Positions 35,451 to 45,268 of a DNA stretch of 64,000 bases are shown here, one piece after another. Numbering within the stretch: position 1 is the first letter of the stretch; every line of letters begins with the position of its first letter. Below the pieces are notes generated by a model. It was not told the origin of the DNA and made no database searches. It saw only the letters and a program-made list of their open reading frames with translations. This stretch comes from an uncultured Mycobacterium sp. (GTDB lineage Bacteria; Actinomycetota; Actinomycetes; Mycobacteriales; Mycobacteriaceae), in contig FLQS01000023.1 of NCBI GenBank assembly GCA_900078375.1, forward strand, positions 124,001 through 188,000, in the 5' to 3' direction. A program made the translations under genes and the position numbers.

Positions 35451-37781
35451 ATGCCGAGGCGGGTCGGCGGTCTGCCCCGGATCTTGGTGATCCTCGGTGT
35501 CCTTGCCTTGCTCGCGATGCCAACGACCGCGCCGGCCGCCGCCGGCGAACCCGGGTCGGCGCCGTTCCTCCAAGTTCGGGTGGACAGCGTCACACCGGAT
35601 CTGATCACCACCACCAGCGAGCCGACCGTCACCGTCACCGGCACGGTCACCAATGTCGGCGACCGGCCCGTGCGCGACGTCGTCGCGCGCCTCGAACACG
35701 CCGCCGCGGTGACCTCGTCGGCCGGGCTGCGCACCAACCTCGACGGCGCCAACGAACAATTTCAGCCCGTCGGCGAATTCACCACGGTGGCAGCCGAAAT
35801 GCAGCGCGGCCAGGCCGTCGGGTTCACCTTCAGCTATCCGATCCGCTCGCCCAATGCGCCGTCGCTGGGTATCGACCGACCCGGGGTGTACCCGCTGTTG
35901 GTGAACATCAACGGCACACCGGACTACGGTGACGCCGCCCGTCTCGACGACGCCCGGTTCCTGCTGCCGGTGCTTGGCGTTCCGCCCGAAGCGGCCGACC
36001 CCGCAGCGGACACCGTGGCCGACGTCGTACCCCCCGACACCACCAAGCCCGTCGGGGTGACGATGCTGTGGCCGCTGGCCGACAAGCCACGCCTGGCCCC
36101 CGGGGTGCCGGGCGGCACCACACCGGTACGGCTGATGAATGACGACCTGGCGGTGTCGCTGGCCGCCGGCGGCCGGCTGGACACCCTGCTGTCGGCGGTC
36201 GACTTCGCCACCAGCCCGCCGGTGGATCCCGGGGGCGAAACCACCCGCGCGCTGTGCCTGGCTATCGATCCCGACCTGTTGGTGACGGTCAACGCGATGA
36301 CCACCGGCTACGTCGTCGCCGACGCGCCCGACGGATTGGGTGCCGCCGCCCACCCTGGCACCGGGCAGGCCACCGCGGTGGCCTGGCTGGACAAGCTGCG
36401 CGGCCTCGCCAAACGGATGTGCGTTGTCCCCACCCCGTACGCGCAGGCCGATCTCAGCGCCCTGCAGCGCGTCGGGGACGCCGGGCTCAACTCCGCGGCG
36501 ACCAGCGCCGCCGGTGACATCATCGATCAGATCCTTGGCATCACATCCGTGCGCGGCGCCACGATCCTGGGTGACGGACCGCTGACCCCGCCCGCGGTCG
36601 ATCTGCTGAGCGGCCAGGGTTCGACGGTGGCGATCGCGGCGGCGAACTGCGCCGCCCAGGACTCCGCAACCGGGGAGCCGATGATCGCCGACGTGACCCC
36701 GCGCCGGTTGTCGCCGCAGGTCGTGATGGCGCCGTTCGACCCGGCGGTCGGCGCCGCACTGGCCGCCGTTGGCACCGACCCCGACCTGCCGACCTACCTG
36801 GACTCGTCCCTGAACGTACCGCTCAACCACGACTCCACCGTTGCCCGCCGTCAGGACGCCGTCGCGTCGATGCTGTGGCGGGCGCTGCAGCCCGGAGCCG
36901 AACCCCGCGACCAGATCCTGGTGCCGCCCTTGAAGTGGAGTCCGCAACCCAGCGATGCGCAGTCAATGCTGACCGCGCTGGCCACCACGATCCGCTCGGG
37001 GCTGGCCGTCCCCCGCCCGCTGGACGCAGTCATCAGCCAGTCGACGACGAGGGCCGCCGCCGCGAGTCCCGGTGCCGAACTTCCGGCGGACGCCAGAGGC
37101 CAATTCGACGACGACATCGTCTCGACGATCGCCGACCAGGTCGGCCGGCTGTGGGGCCTGACCGCGGCGCTGACCACCGACCCGCGCACCGGCCTGACCG
37201 GACCGCAATACACCGCGCCGCTGCGCGAGGACATGCTGCGCGCGCTGAGTCAGACCGAACCGGCCGACGAGCGCAACGACCTCGCCCGGCACCGGCTGGC
37301 GGCGGTCGGCGCCACGATCGGCGACCTGTTCGGGGCGGTGACGATCGTCAACCCGGGCGGCTCCTACACGCTGGCCACCGAACACAGCCCGCTGCCGCTG
37401 GCGGTGCGCAACGACCTGGCCGTGCCGATCCGGGTGCGCCTGCAGGTCGATGCCCCGCCGGGGATGACAGTCACCGACCTCGGCGAGCAGGAGGTGCCGC
37501 CGGGCTATCTGCCGCTGCGGGTTCCGATCGAGGTGCACTTCACCCAGCGGGTCGCCGTCGACGTCACGCTGCGCACCCCCGATGGATTGCAGCTGGGTGA
37601 GCCGGTGCGCCTGTCGGTGCATTCCAATGCGTACGGCAAGGTGCTGTTCGCGATCACCCTGATCGGCGGCACGGTGCTGGCGCTGCTCGTCGGGCGCCGG
37701 CTCTACCACCGCTTCCGCGGCGAGCCCGACCCCGCCGACCTGGACCGCCCGCGACGCGCCAGCGCCGAAGGCCGTCGATGA
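35451..37781 (+). CDS. Secreted/membrane-anchored DUF6049 protein (Rv3909 orthologue)
   Basis: The 776-residue protein has a signal peptide (about 1-35, ending A-A-A-G). Its large extracytoplasmic region has beta-sandwich segments at both ends (V-T-V-T-G-T-V-T-N-V-G near 60, and a similar domain near 640-720). A C-terminal membrane helix (about 725-745) and a short basic tail follow. An alternative GTG at 35445 overlaps the mutT4 stop. Its stop overlaps the murJ ATG, so a role in peptidoglycan or envelope assembly with MurJ is likely. Biochemistry unknown. Confidence 0.8.
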   Translation: MPRRVGGLPRILVILGVLALLAMPTTAPAAAGEPGSAPFLQVRVDSVTPDLITTTSEPTVTVTGTVTNVGDRPVRDVVARLEHAAAVTSSAGLRTNLDGANEQFQPVGEFTTVAAEMQRGQAVGFTFSYPIRSPNAPSLGIDRPGVYPLLVNINGTPDYGDAARLDDARFLLPVLGVPPEAADPAADTVADVVPPDTTKPVGVTMLWPLADKPRLAPGVPGGTTPVRLMNDDLAVSLAAGGRLDTLLSAVDFATSPPVDPGGETTRALCLAIDPDLLVTVNAMTTGYVVADAPDGLGAAAHPGTGQATAVAWLDKLRGLAKRMCVVPTPYAQADLSALQRVGDAGLNSAATSAAGDIIDQILGITSVRGATILGDGPLTPPAVDLLSGQGSTVAIAAANCAAQDSATGEPMIADVTPRRLSPQVVMAPFDPAVGAALAAVGTDPDLPTYLDSSLNVPLNHDSTVARRQDAVASMLWRALQPGAEPRDQILVPPLKWSPQPSDAQSMLTALATTIRSGLAVPRPLDAVISQSTTRAAAASPGAELPADARGQFDDDIVSTIADQVGRLWGLTAALTTDPRTGLTGPQYTAPLREDMLRALSQTEPADERNDLARHRLAAVGATIGDLFGAVTIVNPGGSYTLATEHSPLPLAVRNDLAVPIRVRLQVDAPPGMTVTDLGEQEVPPGYLPLRVPIEVHFTQRVAVDVTLRTPDGLQLGEPVRLSVHSNAYGKVLFAITLIGGTVLALLVGRRLYHRFRGEPDPADLDRPRRASAEGRR

Positions 37782-40700
37782 AGCCGCCGCCCGGACGGCC
37801 GGTCGCCGACGTGCGCCCCGGCCCCCGCACCCGACCGGCACGCGCCGAGCTCTCCGACGCCGCGGTGGTGTCCCGCTCCTGGGGGATGGCGCTGGCCACC
37901 CTGGTCAGCCGCATCACCGGCTTCATCCGCATCGTGCTGCTGGCCGCCATCCTGGGCGCGGCGCTGTCCAGCGCGTTCACGGTGGCCAACCAGCTGCCGA
38001 ACCTGATCGCGGCCCTGGTGCTGGAGGCCACGTTCACCGCGATCTTCGTGCCGGTGCTGGCCCGCGCCGAACGCGACGACCCCGACGGCGGTGCCGCCTT
38101 CGTACGCCGGCTGGTGACCCTGTCCACCACGCTGTTACTGGTGGCCACCATCCTGTCGGTGGCCGCGGCCCCGCTGCTGGTCCGGTTGATGCTCGGCCAC
38201 GACCCGCAGGTCAACCAGCCGCTGACCACCGCTTTCGCGTATTTGCTTCTGCCGCAGGTGATCTTCTACGGATTGTCGTCGGTGTTCATGGCAATCCTGA
38301 ACACCCGCAACGTGTTCGGGCCGCCGGCGTGGGCACCGGTGATCAACAACGTCGTCGCGATTGCGACCCTGGGCCTGTATCTCGTTGTACCGGGCCCCCT
38401 CTCGGTTGATCCGGTCCAGATGGGCAACGCCAAGCTGCTGGTGCTCGGTATCGGAACGACGCTGGGCGTGGTGGCCCAGACCGCCGTTCTGCTGCTGGCG
38501 ATCCGCGCCGAGCGGATCAGCTTGCGCCCGCTGTGGGGAATCGACGATCGACTCAAGCGGTTCGGCACGATGGCCGGCGCCATGGTGCTCTACGTGCTGA
38601 TCAGTCAGATCGGCCTGGTGGTCGGCAACCAGATCGCCAGCACCGCCGCCGCTTCGGGTCCGGCGATCTACGCCTACACGTGGTTGGTGCTGCAGCTGCC
38701 GTTCGGCATCATCGGCGTCACCGTGCTGACGGTGGTGATGCCGCGGCTGAGCCGAAACGCCGCCGACGACAACGGACCCGCCGTGCTGGCCGACCTGTCA
38801 CTGGCCACCAGGCTGACGATGGTGACGCTGATCCCGATCGTGGCGTTCATGACCGTCGGCGGTCCGGCGATGGGCAGCGCCCTGTTCGCCTACGGCAAGT
38901 TCGGCGAGGTCGACGCGAACTACCTCGGCATGGCGATCAGTCTGTCGGCGTTCACCCTGATCCCCTACGCGCTGGTGCTGCTGCAGCTGCGGGTGTTCTA
39001 CGCCCGTGAACAGCCGTGGACGCCGATCCTGATCATCATCGCGATCACGGTCGTCAAGATCGCGACATCGCTGCTGGCACCGCATCTGACCAGCGACAAG
39101 GAGATGGTGGCCGGCTACCTGGGCCTGGCCAACGGGATCGGGTTCCTGGCCGGAGCCGTCCTGGGTTACCTGCTGCTGCACCGGGCACTGAAGCCGCCGC
39201 GGGGCAAGCTGCTGACCCTCGAGGTGATCCGAACGATCCTGGTCACCACTGCGGCATCGCTGCTGGCCGGACTGATCGCCTACGTCATCGACCGGCTGCT
39301 GGGCCTGCAGACGCTGACCGAGCACGCCGGCGGGGTCGGTTCGCTGCTGCGGCTGGTGGTCCTCGGCTTGATCATGCTTCCGATCCTGGCCGCGGTAATG
39401 CTGGCCGCGCGGGTGCCCGACGCCGTCGCCGCCTGGGGCGCGATCAAGCGCCGCATCACCCGCACGCCGCCGGTGATCGCCACTGGAGGCACTGCGCTCG
39501 ACCGGCCCCAGGTCGCGACCCCGGTCACGTACGCTGAGCACAGCAATTCGTCCGGAACCGGGCACCGGCCACTCCGGTACGAGACAACCGCGGACGCAAC
39601 GGGGAAAGGACCGGGGGTGAACGACCAACCGTCGGGCATGCGTCCCGCCGATTCCACCGGCGACGCAACGACGAAGATCCCGCGCCAGGCCGCCGACGAT
39701 TTTCAGCCTGACGTGCCCGACGAGGTTCAGGTCGGCACCGTGCCGGGGCCGGTGCCGGTGCCGCCGCCCGCCGACGTCGCCGGCGGCCCGACCCGCGAGC
39801 CGCTGGCGTTCGATCCCCCGCGCGAACCGGCGATGGAATCCGCCGCCGCCGCCGATGATGACGAGGCTCACCTCATCCCCGGGGCGAGCATCGCCGGCGG
39901 ACGTTACCGGCTGCTGGTGTTCCACGGCGGCCCACCGGGACTGCAGTTCTGGCAGGCACTGGACACCGCCCTGGACCGGCAGGTCGCGCTGACGTTCGTC
40001 GACCCCGACCGGACCATGACCGACGCGCAGGTACAGGAAATCCTTTCCCGCACACTCAAACTCAGCCGTATCGAGCGACCGGGAATCGCCCGGGTGCTCG
40101 ACGTCGCCAATACCGGCGCCGGCGGTCTTGTGGTCTCGGAGTGGATCCGGGGCGGGTCGCTGAAGGAAGTAGCCGACACCTCACCCTCGCCCATCGGCGG
40201 CGCGCGGGCCGTCCAAGCGCTGGCCGCCGCGGCCGACGCCGCCCACGGGTCGGGCGTCGCGCTGTCCATCGACCACCCCAGCCGGGTGCGGGTCAGCATC
40301 GAAGGCGATGTCGCGCTGGCCTTTCCGGCGACGTTGCCGAACGCCACCCCCGAGGACGACATCCGCGGGATCGGTGCCGCGCTGTATGCCCTACTGGTCG
40401 ATCGCTGGCCGCTTCCGGAGAAGGGCGTGCCGAGCGGTCTGGAACCCGCCGAAACCGACCCGGCCGGTGAAGCACTCGAACCACGCGCGGTCGACGGCGC
40501 CATCCCGTTCCAAATCTCGGCCGCAGCCGCCCGCTCGGTTCAGGCCGGTGGCGGCATCCGCTCGGCCCCAACACTTTTGAACCTCTTGCAGCAGGCTACC
40601 GCGGTGGCTGACCGGACCGACCTGATCGAGCCGGTCGCGCCGTCAGGCCCGCCGTCCCCGCAGCCCGCCACCGGAGCGGATGCCGAGGCGCAGGCGCGCA

Positions 40701-41317
40701 GGCGGCGCAATCTGCTCATCGGGGTCGGGGTCGGCGCCGCGATCCTGGTGATCGCCCTTATCGTGTTGGCCTCCGTGCTGTCCAGCATCTTCGGCGATGT
40801 CGGTGGCGGCCTCAAGGGTGATCAGCTCGGGCTGAACCCGTCCACATCGCAGAGCGCGAACACGCCCAGCGGCAGCGCTGTCAAACCCGTTAAGGTGACG
40901 GTCTTTTCACCGGGCGGTGGTGCGGACAACCCGGACAAGGCCGACTTGGCTCTGTCGAGCGGCCCGGGCTGGACGACCGATACCTATACCGATCCAAATC
41001 CGTTCCCCAACTTCAAGAGCGGCGTCGGTCTGCTGCTGCAGCTGCCGCAGCCGACCACCGTCGGCAGTGTCTCGCTGACGGTGCCCAGCACCGGCACCCA
41101 GGTCCAGATCCGATCGGCCTCTTCGGCCACCCCGAGCACCCTCGACGACACCACCGCGCTGACCCAGCCCACCGCATTGCAAACGGGCGCCAACACGATT
41201 CAGGTCGACGCGAAGGCGCCGACGACGTATCTGGTGGTGTGGATCTCCACGATGGGCACCACCGACGGCAAGAACAAGACCGAGATCTCTGGCCTGACGG
41301 TCAAGGCAGCGTCGTAA
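37778..41317 (+). CDS. murJ: Lipid II flippase MurJ with pseudokinase and extracellular domain (Rv3910 orthologue)
   Basis: The 1179-residue protein flips lipid II for peptidoglycan synthesis. Residues about 25-560 form the MOP-type transporter with 14 helices. A disordered linker follows. A pseudokinase (about 697-940) begins G-x-Y-R-L-L-V-F-H-G-G and lacks the catalytic HRD/DFG residues. A membrane helix lies near 975-1003, then a carbohydrate-binding-like extracellular domain. In mycobacteria PknB phosphorylates the pseudokinase region and FhaA binds it. The ATG overlaps the upstream stop. Confidence 0.95.
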   Translation: MKPPPGRPVADVRPGPRTRPARAELSDAAVVSRSWGMALATLVSRITGFIRIVLLAAILGAALSSAFTVANQLPNLIAALVLEATFTAIFVPVLARAERDDPDGGAAFVRRLVTLSTTLLLVATILSVAAAPLLVRLMLGHDPQVNQPLTTAFAYLLLPQVIFYGLSSVFMAILNTRNVFGPPAWAPVINNVVAIATLGLYLVVPGPLSVDPVQMGNAKLLVLGIGTTLGVVAQTAVLLLAIRAERISLRPLWGIDDRLKRFGTMAGAMVLYVLISQIGLVVGNQIASTAAASGPAIYAYTWLVLQLPFGIIGVTVLTVVMPRLSRNAADDNGPAVLADLSLATRLTMVTLIPIVAFMTVGGPAMGSALFAYGKFGEVDANYLGMAISLSAFTLIPYALVLLQLRVFYAREQPWTPILIIIAITVVKIATSLLAPHLTSDKEMVAGYLGLANGIGFLAGAVLGYLLLHRALKPPRGKLLTLEVIRTILVTTAASLLAGLIAYVIDRLLGLQTLTEHAGGVGSLLRLVVLGLIMLPILAAVMLAARVPDAVAAWGAIKRRITRTPPVIATGGTALDRPQVATPVTYAEHSNSSGTGHRPLRYETTADATGKGPGVNDQPSGMRPADSTGDATTKIPRQAADDFQPDVPDEVQVGTVPGPVPVPPPADVAGGPTREPLAFDPPREPAMESAAAADDDEAHLIPGASIAGGRYRLLVFHGGPPGLQFWQALDTALDRQVALTFVDPDRTMTDAQVQEILSRTLKLSRIERPGIARVLDVANTGAGGLVVSEWIRGGSLKEVADTSPSPIGGARAVQALAAAADAAHGSGVALSIDHPSRVRVSIEGDVALAFPATLPNATPEDDIRGIGAALYALLVDRWPLPEKGVPSGLEPAETDPAGEALEPRAVDGAIPFQISAAAARSVQAGGGIRSAPTLLNLLQQATAVADRTDLIEPVAPSGPPSPQPATGADAEAQARRRRNLLIGVGVGAAILVIALIVLASVLSSIFGDVGGGLKGDQLGLNPSTSQSANTPSGSAVKPVKVTVFSPGGGADNPDKADLALSSGPGWTTDTYTDPNPFPNFKSGVGLLLQLPQPTTVGSVSLTVPSTGTQVQIRSASSATPSTLDDTTALTQPTALQTGANTIQVDAKAPTTYLVVWISTMGTTDGKNKTEISGLTVKAAS

Positions 41318-41389
41318 GCGTCACCGGTTCCTAACAGGCCGGGGCCGAGGTGAAGTGCCCGGCCGCGCCGGTTTCACTACCGTCCGGCC

Positions 41390-41950
41390 ATGCTCAGCTT
41401 CCTCGGCCCGACCGTTGTCCGCAGTGACGCCGAACTGCTGGCCGCGCACGTCGCCGGCGATCGCTACGCATTCGAGGAACTCATCGGTCGCCACCAACGC
41501 CGGCTGTACCACCTGGCCCGCCGGACCACTCGCAGCCCCGAAGATGCCGCCGACGCACTGCAGGACGCGATGCTGGCCGCCCACCGCGGCGCCGCCACCT
41601 TCCGGCACGAGGCGGCCGTCGGCAGCTGGTTGCACCGCATCGTCGTCAATGCCTGCCTGGATCGGCTGCGGCGCACCTCGGCGCAGCCCACGATCGCGCT
41701 GACCGATGATGCGGCCATCGGTGATCGCACCGCCGAGGTGGACACCGTGCTGGTGGTGCGCCGCGCGCTGATGCGGCTGCCGGCTGAGCAACGCGCGGCG
41801 GTTCTGGCGGTCGACATGCACGGGTACTCGGTGGCCGACGCCGCCGCGCTGCTGGGCGTCGCCGAGGGCACCGTGAAGAGCCGCTGCGCACGGGGCCGGG
41901 CGCGACTGACCGGCCTGCTGCGCGCCGACGTGGCTGTGACGCCGAGCTGA
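41390..41950 (+). CDS. sigM: ECF sigma factor SigM
   Basis: The 186-residue ECF sigma factor has region 2 (D-R-Y-A-F-E-E-L-I-G-R-H, then D-A-L-Q-D-A-M-L-A-A-H-R and W-L-H-R-I-V-V-N-A-C-L-D) and region 4 (L-P-A-E-Q-R-A-A-V-L-A-V-D-M-H-G-Y-S-V-A-D-A-A, V-A-E-G-T-V-K-S-R-C-A-R-G). In M. tuberculosis SigM controls Esx and surface-lipid genes. TACCGT (41378-41383) predicts a leaderless ATG. I saw no GGAAC -35 suggesting autoregulation. The usual anti-sigma gene follows, but shortened. Confidence 0.93.
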   Translation: MLSFLGPTVVRSDAELLAAHVAGDRYAFEELIGRHQRRLYHLARRTTRSPEDAADALQDAMLAAHRGAATFRHEAAVGSWLHRIVVNACLDRLRRTSAQPTIALTDDAAIGDRTAEVDTVLVVRRALMRLPAEQRAAVLAVDMHGYSVADAAALLGVAEGTVKSRCARGRARLTGLLRADVAVTPS

Positions 41951-41968
41951 CCCGGCACACTGGGTCAG

Positions 41969-42463
41969 GTGGAGCCCACGCATACCGTCACCCCGGGGTC
42001 CACTCAGGGGGCGGCACACGCCCGTCGCCCTGCCGTCCGGACCGGGCGGCTGATCGCGGCCGGGGCAGGGGCGGTGGCGGTGCTGGCCGCCGTCGGCGTC
42101 GGCACCGCGGCGCTCCTCAAATCCACCGGCCCCGCCGCCAGCACTCTCACCAGCGCCAGCCTGATCACCGTCACACCCACAATGCCGATATCAAGCCGCG
42201 AGTTGAACGCGCTGATCGCCCGCTCCCCTGACTTCGGTCCGCTGACCGATCCCAAGCGGCGGGCGGCATGCCTGAGCGCACTGGGGTACCCCAGTTCGGT
42301 ACAGGTGCTGGGCGCCGAGACGCTGCAGGTCGACGGCCAACCCGCCATCGTGCTGGTGCTGCCTGGCGACCAACCGGACGTGATCGTCGGGGTGACCGTT
42401 GCCGCATCGTGCAGCTCGGTCGCCACCGGACTGATCGCTGACACGACGGTGCGCCGCCCATAG
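41969..42463 (+). CDS. Shortened SigM anti-sigma-like membrane protein (C-terminal part of Rv3912)
   Basis: The 164-residue protein has only about 25 cytoplasmic residues, one membrane helix (about 27-48), and an extracytoplasmic domain with [21 protein letters not shown]. This matches the C-terminal half of Rv3912 (about 254 residues as I recall), while the N-terminal region that should hold SigM is absent. The frame upstream reaches the sigM stop within 18 nt, so no hidden domain fits. It lies in the same reading frame as sigM. Whether it still regulates SigM is doubtful. Confidence 0.7.
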   Translation: MEPTHTVTPGSTQGAAHARRPAVRTGRLIAAGAGAVAVLAAVGVGTAALLKSTGPAASTLTSASLITVTPTMPISSRELNALIARSPDFGPLTDPKRRAACLSALGYPSSVQVLGAETLQVDGQPAIVLVLPGDQPDVIVGVTVAASCSSVATGLIADTTVRRP

Positions 42464-42572
42464 TGCACGGCGGGGAACAGCGCGGCCTACCCTGTTGTTT
42501 GACCAGGTGCCCACAAGGCACCCGACGCGCAGGCTCCTTGCCTGCAGCCCGGGACCGGGCAGAAAGGCTGGA

Positions 42573-43544
42573 ATGAGCGCGAACCAAGTTCATGACGTCA
42601 TCGTCATCGGCTCAGGCCCCGCCGGCTACACCGCGGCGATCTACACCGCACGCGCACAGCTGAACCCCCTGGTCTTCGAAGGCACCTCCTTCGGCGGCGC
42701 ACTGATGACCACCACCGAGGTGGAGAACTTCCCCGGCTTCCGTTCGGGCATCACCGGTCCGGCGTTGATGGACGAAATGCGCGAGCAGGCCCTGCGCTTC
42801 GGCGCCGACCTGCGGATGGAAGACGTCGAGTCGGTGGACCTGGACGGACCCGTCAAGAAGGTGGTGACCGGCGACGGCGAGACCCATCTCGCCCGTTCGG
42901 TCATCCTCGCGATGGGCGCCGCCGCCCGCTACCTCGGTGTACCCGGCGAACAGGAACTGCTCGGCCGGGGCGTCAGCGCGTGCGCGACCTGTGACGGGTT
43001 CTTCTTCAAGGACCAGGACATCGCCGTCATCGGCGGCGGCGACTCGGCCATGGAAGAGGCCACGTTCCTCACCCGTTTCGCGCGCAGCGTCACCCTGGTG
43101 CACCGGCGCGACGAGTTCCGGGCGTCTCGGATCATGCTCGATCGCGCCCGCGAGAACGAGAAGATCACCTTCCTCACCAACACCGCGATCGACGCCGTCG
43201 AAGGTGACAAGACCGTCTCCGGACTGCGTGTACACAACGTGCTGACCGGCGAGGAGTCCACTCTCCCGGTGACGGGTGTGTTCGTGGCGATCGGCCACGA
43301 TCCCCGCTCTGAGCTGGTGCGCGGTGCTGTGGAACTCGACCCCGAGGGCTACGTGCTGGTCCGCGACCGCACCACCGCCACGTCCGTGGACGGCGTGTTC
43401 GCCGCCGGCGATCTGGTCGACCACACCTACCGGCAGGCCATCACCGCCGCGGGGATGGGCTGCTCGGCTGCGATCGATGCCGAGCGATGGCTGGCCGATG
43501 CCGACGACACTGCAAACACCGAAATGATTGGAGCACATCAATGA
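42573..43544 (+). CDS. trxB: Thioredoxin reductase
   Basis: The 323-residue NADPH-dependent flavoenzyme reduces thioredoxin. FAD binding is through G-S-G-P-A-G-Y near 12-18. The redox pair is C-A-T-C in S-A-C-A-T-C-D-G. The NADPH site is G-G-G-D-S-A-M-E-E, and the terminal FAD motif is G-V-F-A-A-G-D-L. The ATG at 42573 follows AGAAAGG; longer in-frame starts have no support. Its stop overlaps the trxC start (ATGA). Confidence 0.97.
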   Translation: MSANQVHDVIVIGSGPAGYTAAIYTARAQLNPLVFEGTSFGGALMTTTEVENFPGFRSGITGPALMDEMREQALRFGADLRMEDVESVDLDGPVKKVVTGDGETHLARSVILAMGAAARYLGVPGEQELLGRGVSACATCDGFFFKDQDIAVIGGGDSAMEEATFLTRFARSVTLVHRRDEFRASRIMLDRARENEKITFLTNTAIDAVEGDKTVSGLRVHNVLTGEESTLPVTGVFVAIGHDPRSELVRGAVELDPEGYVLVRDRTTATSVDGVFAAGDLVDHTYRQAITAAGMGCSAAIDAERWLADADDTANTEMIGAHQ

Positions 43545-43873
43545 GCGACGGCGGCGCGACCGTAAAGGTTTCCGACGACTCCTTCAGCCAGGACGTCCTG
43601 TCTAGCAATACCCCTGTCCTCGTTGACTTTTGGGCCACCTGGTGCGGTCCGTGCCGCATGGTCGCCCCGGTGCTCGAGGAGATCGCCACCGAGAAGGCGG
43701 GTTCACTGACGGTGGCCAAGCTCGATGTCGACGCGAACCCGGCGACCGCCCGTGACTTCCAGGTGGTGTCGATTCCGACGCTGATCCTGTTCAAGGATGG
43801 TCAGCCGGTGAAGCGGATCGTCGGCGCAAAGGGCAAAGCCGCCCTGCTGCGCGAGATCGCCGACCTCGTCTAG
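43541..43873 (+). CDS. trxC: Thioredoxin
   Basis: The 110-residue thioredoxin has the active site W-C-G-P-C near 35-39, the buried aspartate in V-D-F-W-A, and the cis-proline loop S-I-P-T-L. It is translationally coupled to trxB by a 4-nt overlap and forms the main disulfide-reducing couple with it. Hairpins follow the stop (43898-43934). Confidence 0.97.
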   Translation: MSDGGATVKVSDDSFSQDVLSSNTPVLVDFWATWCGPCRMVAPVLEEIATEKAGSLTVAKLDVDANPATARDFQVVSIPTLILFKDGQPVKRIVGAKGKAALLREIADLV

Positions 43874-43897
43874 ACCTGACCGAGACGATTCCGTTAT

Positions 43898-43934
43898 AGG
43901 CGGTTTCGCCTGCCGTTTTCCGGAATGCGGCAGG
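43898..43934 (+). terminator. Overlapping alternative hairpins between trxC and cwlM
   Basis: AGGCG-gttt-CGCCT (43898-43911) and CCTGCCG-N12-CGGCAGG (43909-43934) share the bases CCT, so only one can form at a time. TTTT follows the first stem within the loop of the second. This could be a plain terminator for trxBC or an attenuator controlling readthrough into cwlM. Confidence 0.4.
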
Positions 43935-44016
43935 GTTCTGAGAGAATGCCTCCTAGCCTGTGAGCAATCGTCATGGCTTCAATAGCCAGCTGACAGCGGT
44001 GACCGAAGGGCCCTGT

Positions 44017-45264
44017 ATGTCGAGTCTTCGCCACGGTCCCGGGGGTGATACCTCCCGGAACCGGAGCGGCCAAGATGATGCCTTGCGCCGTGGTGACCGC
44101 AGCAGCGCTGTCGTCGAAATCCGTGGGGCGTTGGCTGCGCTGGGGCTGGTCGACAACCCCGACGAGAACCTCACCACCGGGCGGCATGTGGCAGCCGACG
44201 TGTTCGACGCCGACCTCGACCACGCGGTGCGGGCATTTCAGCAACGCCGCGGGCTGCTGGTCGACGGTATCGTCGGCGAAGCCACCTACCGCGCTCTGAA
44301 GGAAGCCTCCTACCGGCTTGGGGCGCGCACCCTGGTCCATCAGTTCGGCGCCCCGATGTACGGCGACGATGTCGCCACGCTGCAGTCCAAGCTGCAGGAA
44401 CTCGGCTTCTACACCGCTTTGGTGGACGGCTACTTCGGGTTGCAGACGCACAATGCGCTGATGTCCTATCAGCGCGAGTACGGCATGGCCGCCGATGGCA
44501 TCTGCGGCCCAGAAACGTTGCGCTCCTTGTATTTTCTGGGTTCCCGCGTCACCGGAGGCTCACTGCACGCCATCCGGGAAGAGGAACTGGTCCGTCGCTC
44601 CGGACCCAGACTGTCGGGCAAGCGGATCATCATCGATCCGGGCCGCGGCGGCAACGACCACGGGCTGATCACCAACGGTCCCGACGGGCCGATCAGCGAA
44701 GCAGACCTCTTGTGGGACTTGGCATGTCGGCTGGAAGGCCGGATGACAGCGATCGGCATGGAGACCTTCCTGTCCCGGCCGGTCAGTCGCAGTCCGCAGG
44801 ACGCCGAGCGCGCCGCGACCGCCAACACCGTCGGTGCCGACCTGATGATCAGCCTGCGCTGTGAAACTCAGCCCAGCCCGTCGGCCAATGGCGTGGCGTC
44901 GTTCTATTTCGGCAGCTCGCACGGCTCGGTATCGACGATCGGCCGCAATCTTGCGGACTTCATTCAGCGAGAAGTTGTGGCACGCACTGGATTACGCGAC
45001 TGCCGGACTCACGGCCGGACCTGGGATCTGCTGCGGCTCACCAGAATGCCCACCGTTCAGGTCGACGTCGGATACATCACCAACCCGCGGGACCGCGCCA
45101 TGCTGGTGACCAACCAGGCCCGCGACTCCATCGCCGAGGGCATCCTGGCCGCCGTCAAGCGGCTGTACCTGTTGGGCAAGAACGACCGGCCCACCGGCAC
45201 CTTCACATTCGCCGAACTTCTCGCCCACGAGCTGTCGGTGGAGCAGGCCCGGCCCGCCCTCTAG
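44017..45264 (+). CDS. cwlM: CwlM, amidase-like regulator of peptidoglycan synthesis
   Basis: The 415-residue cytoplasmic protein has two PG_binding_1 repeats (about 30-95 and 110-170, with A-V-R-A-F-Q-Q-R-R-G-L and L-M-S-Y-Q-R-E-Y-G). A MurNAc-L-Ala amidase_3 fold (about 195-385) follows, with I-I-I-D-P-G-R-G-G. In mycobacteria the protein acts not as an amidase but as a PknB-phosphorylated activator of MurA that also contacts MurJ. The ATG at 44017 has GAAGGG upstream; a GTG at 43960 is an alternative. Confidence 0.93.
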   Translation: MSSLRHGPGGDTSRNRSGQDDALRRGDRSSAVVEIRGALAALGLVDNPDENLTTGRHVAADVFDADLDHAVRAFQQRRGLLVDGIVGEATYRALKEASYRLGARTLVHQFGAPMYGDDVATLQSKLQELGFYTALVDGYFGLQTHNALMSYQREYGMAADGICGPETLRSLYFLGSRVTGGSLHAIREEELVRRSGPRLSGKRIIIDPGRGGNDHGLITNGPDGPISEADLLWDLACRLEGRMTAIGMETFLSRPVSRSPQDAERAATANTVGADLMISLRCETQPSPSANGVASFYFGSSHGSVSTIGRNLADFIQREVVARTGLRDCRTHGRTWDLLRLTRMPTVQVDVGYITNPRDRAMLVTNQARDSIAEGILAAVKRLYLLGKNDRPTGTFTFAELLAHELSVEQARPAL

Positions 45265-45268
45265 ATCG

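Noticed and set aside
41355..41389. SigM-dependent promoter upstream of sigM
   Set aside because: The expected GGAAC -35 is missing at proper spacing from a CGTC -10; only its reverse complement GGTTCC occurs near 41323.
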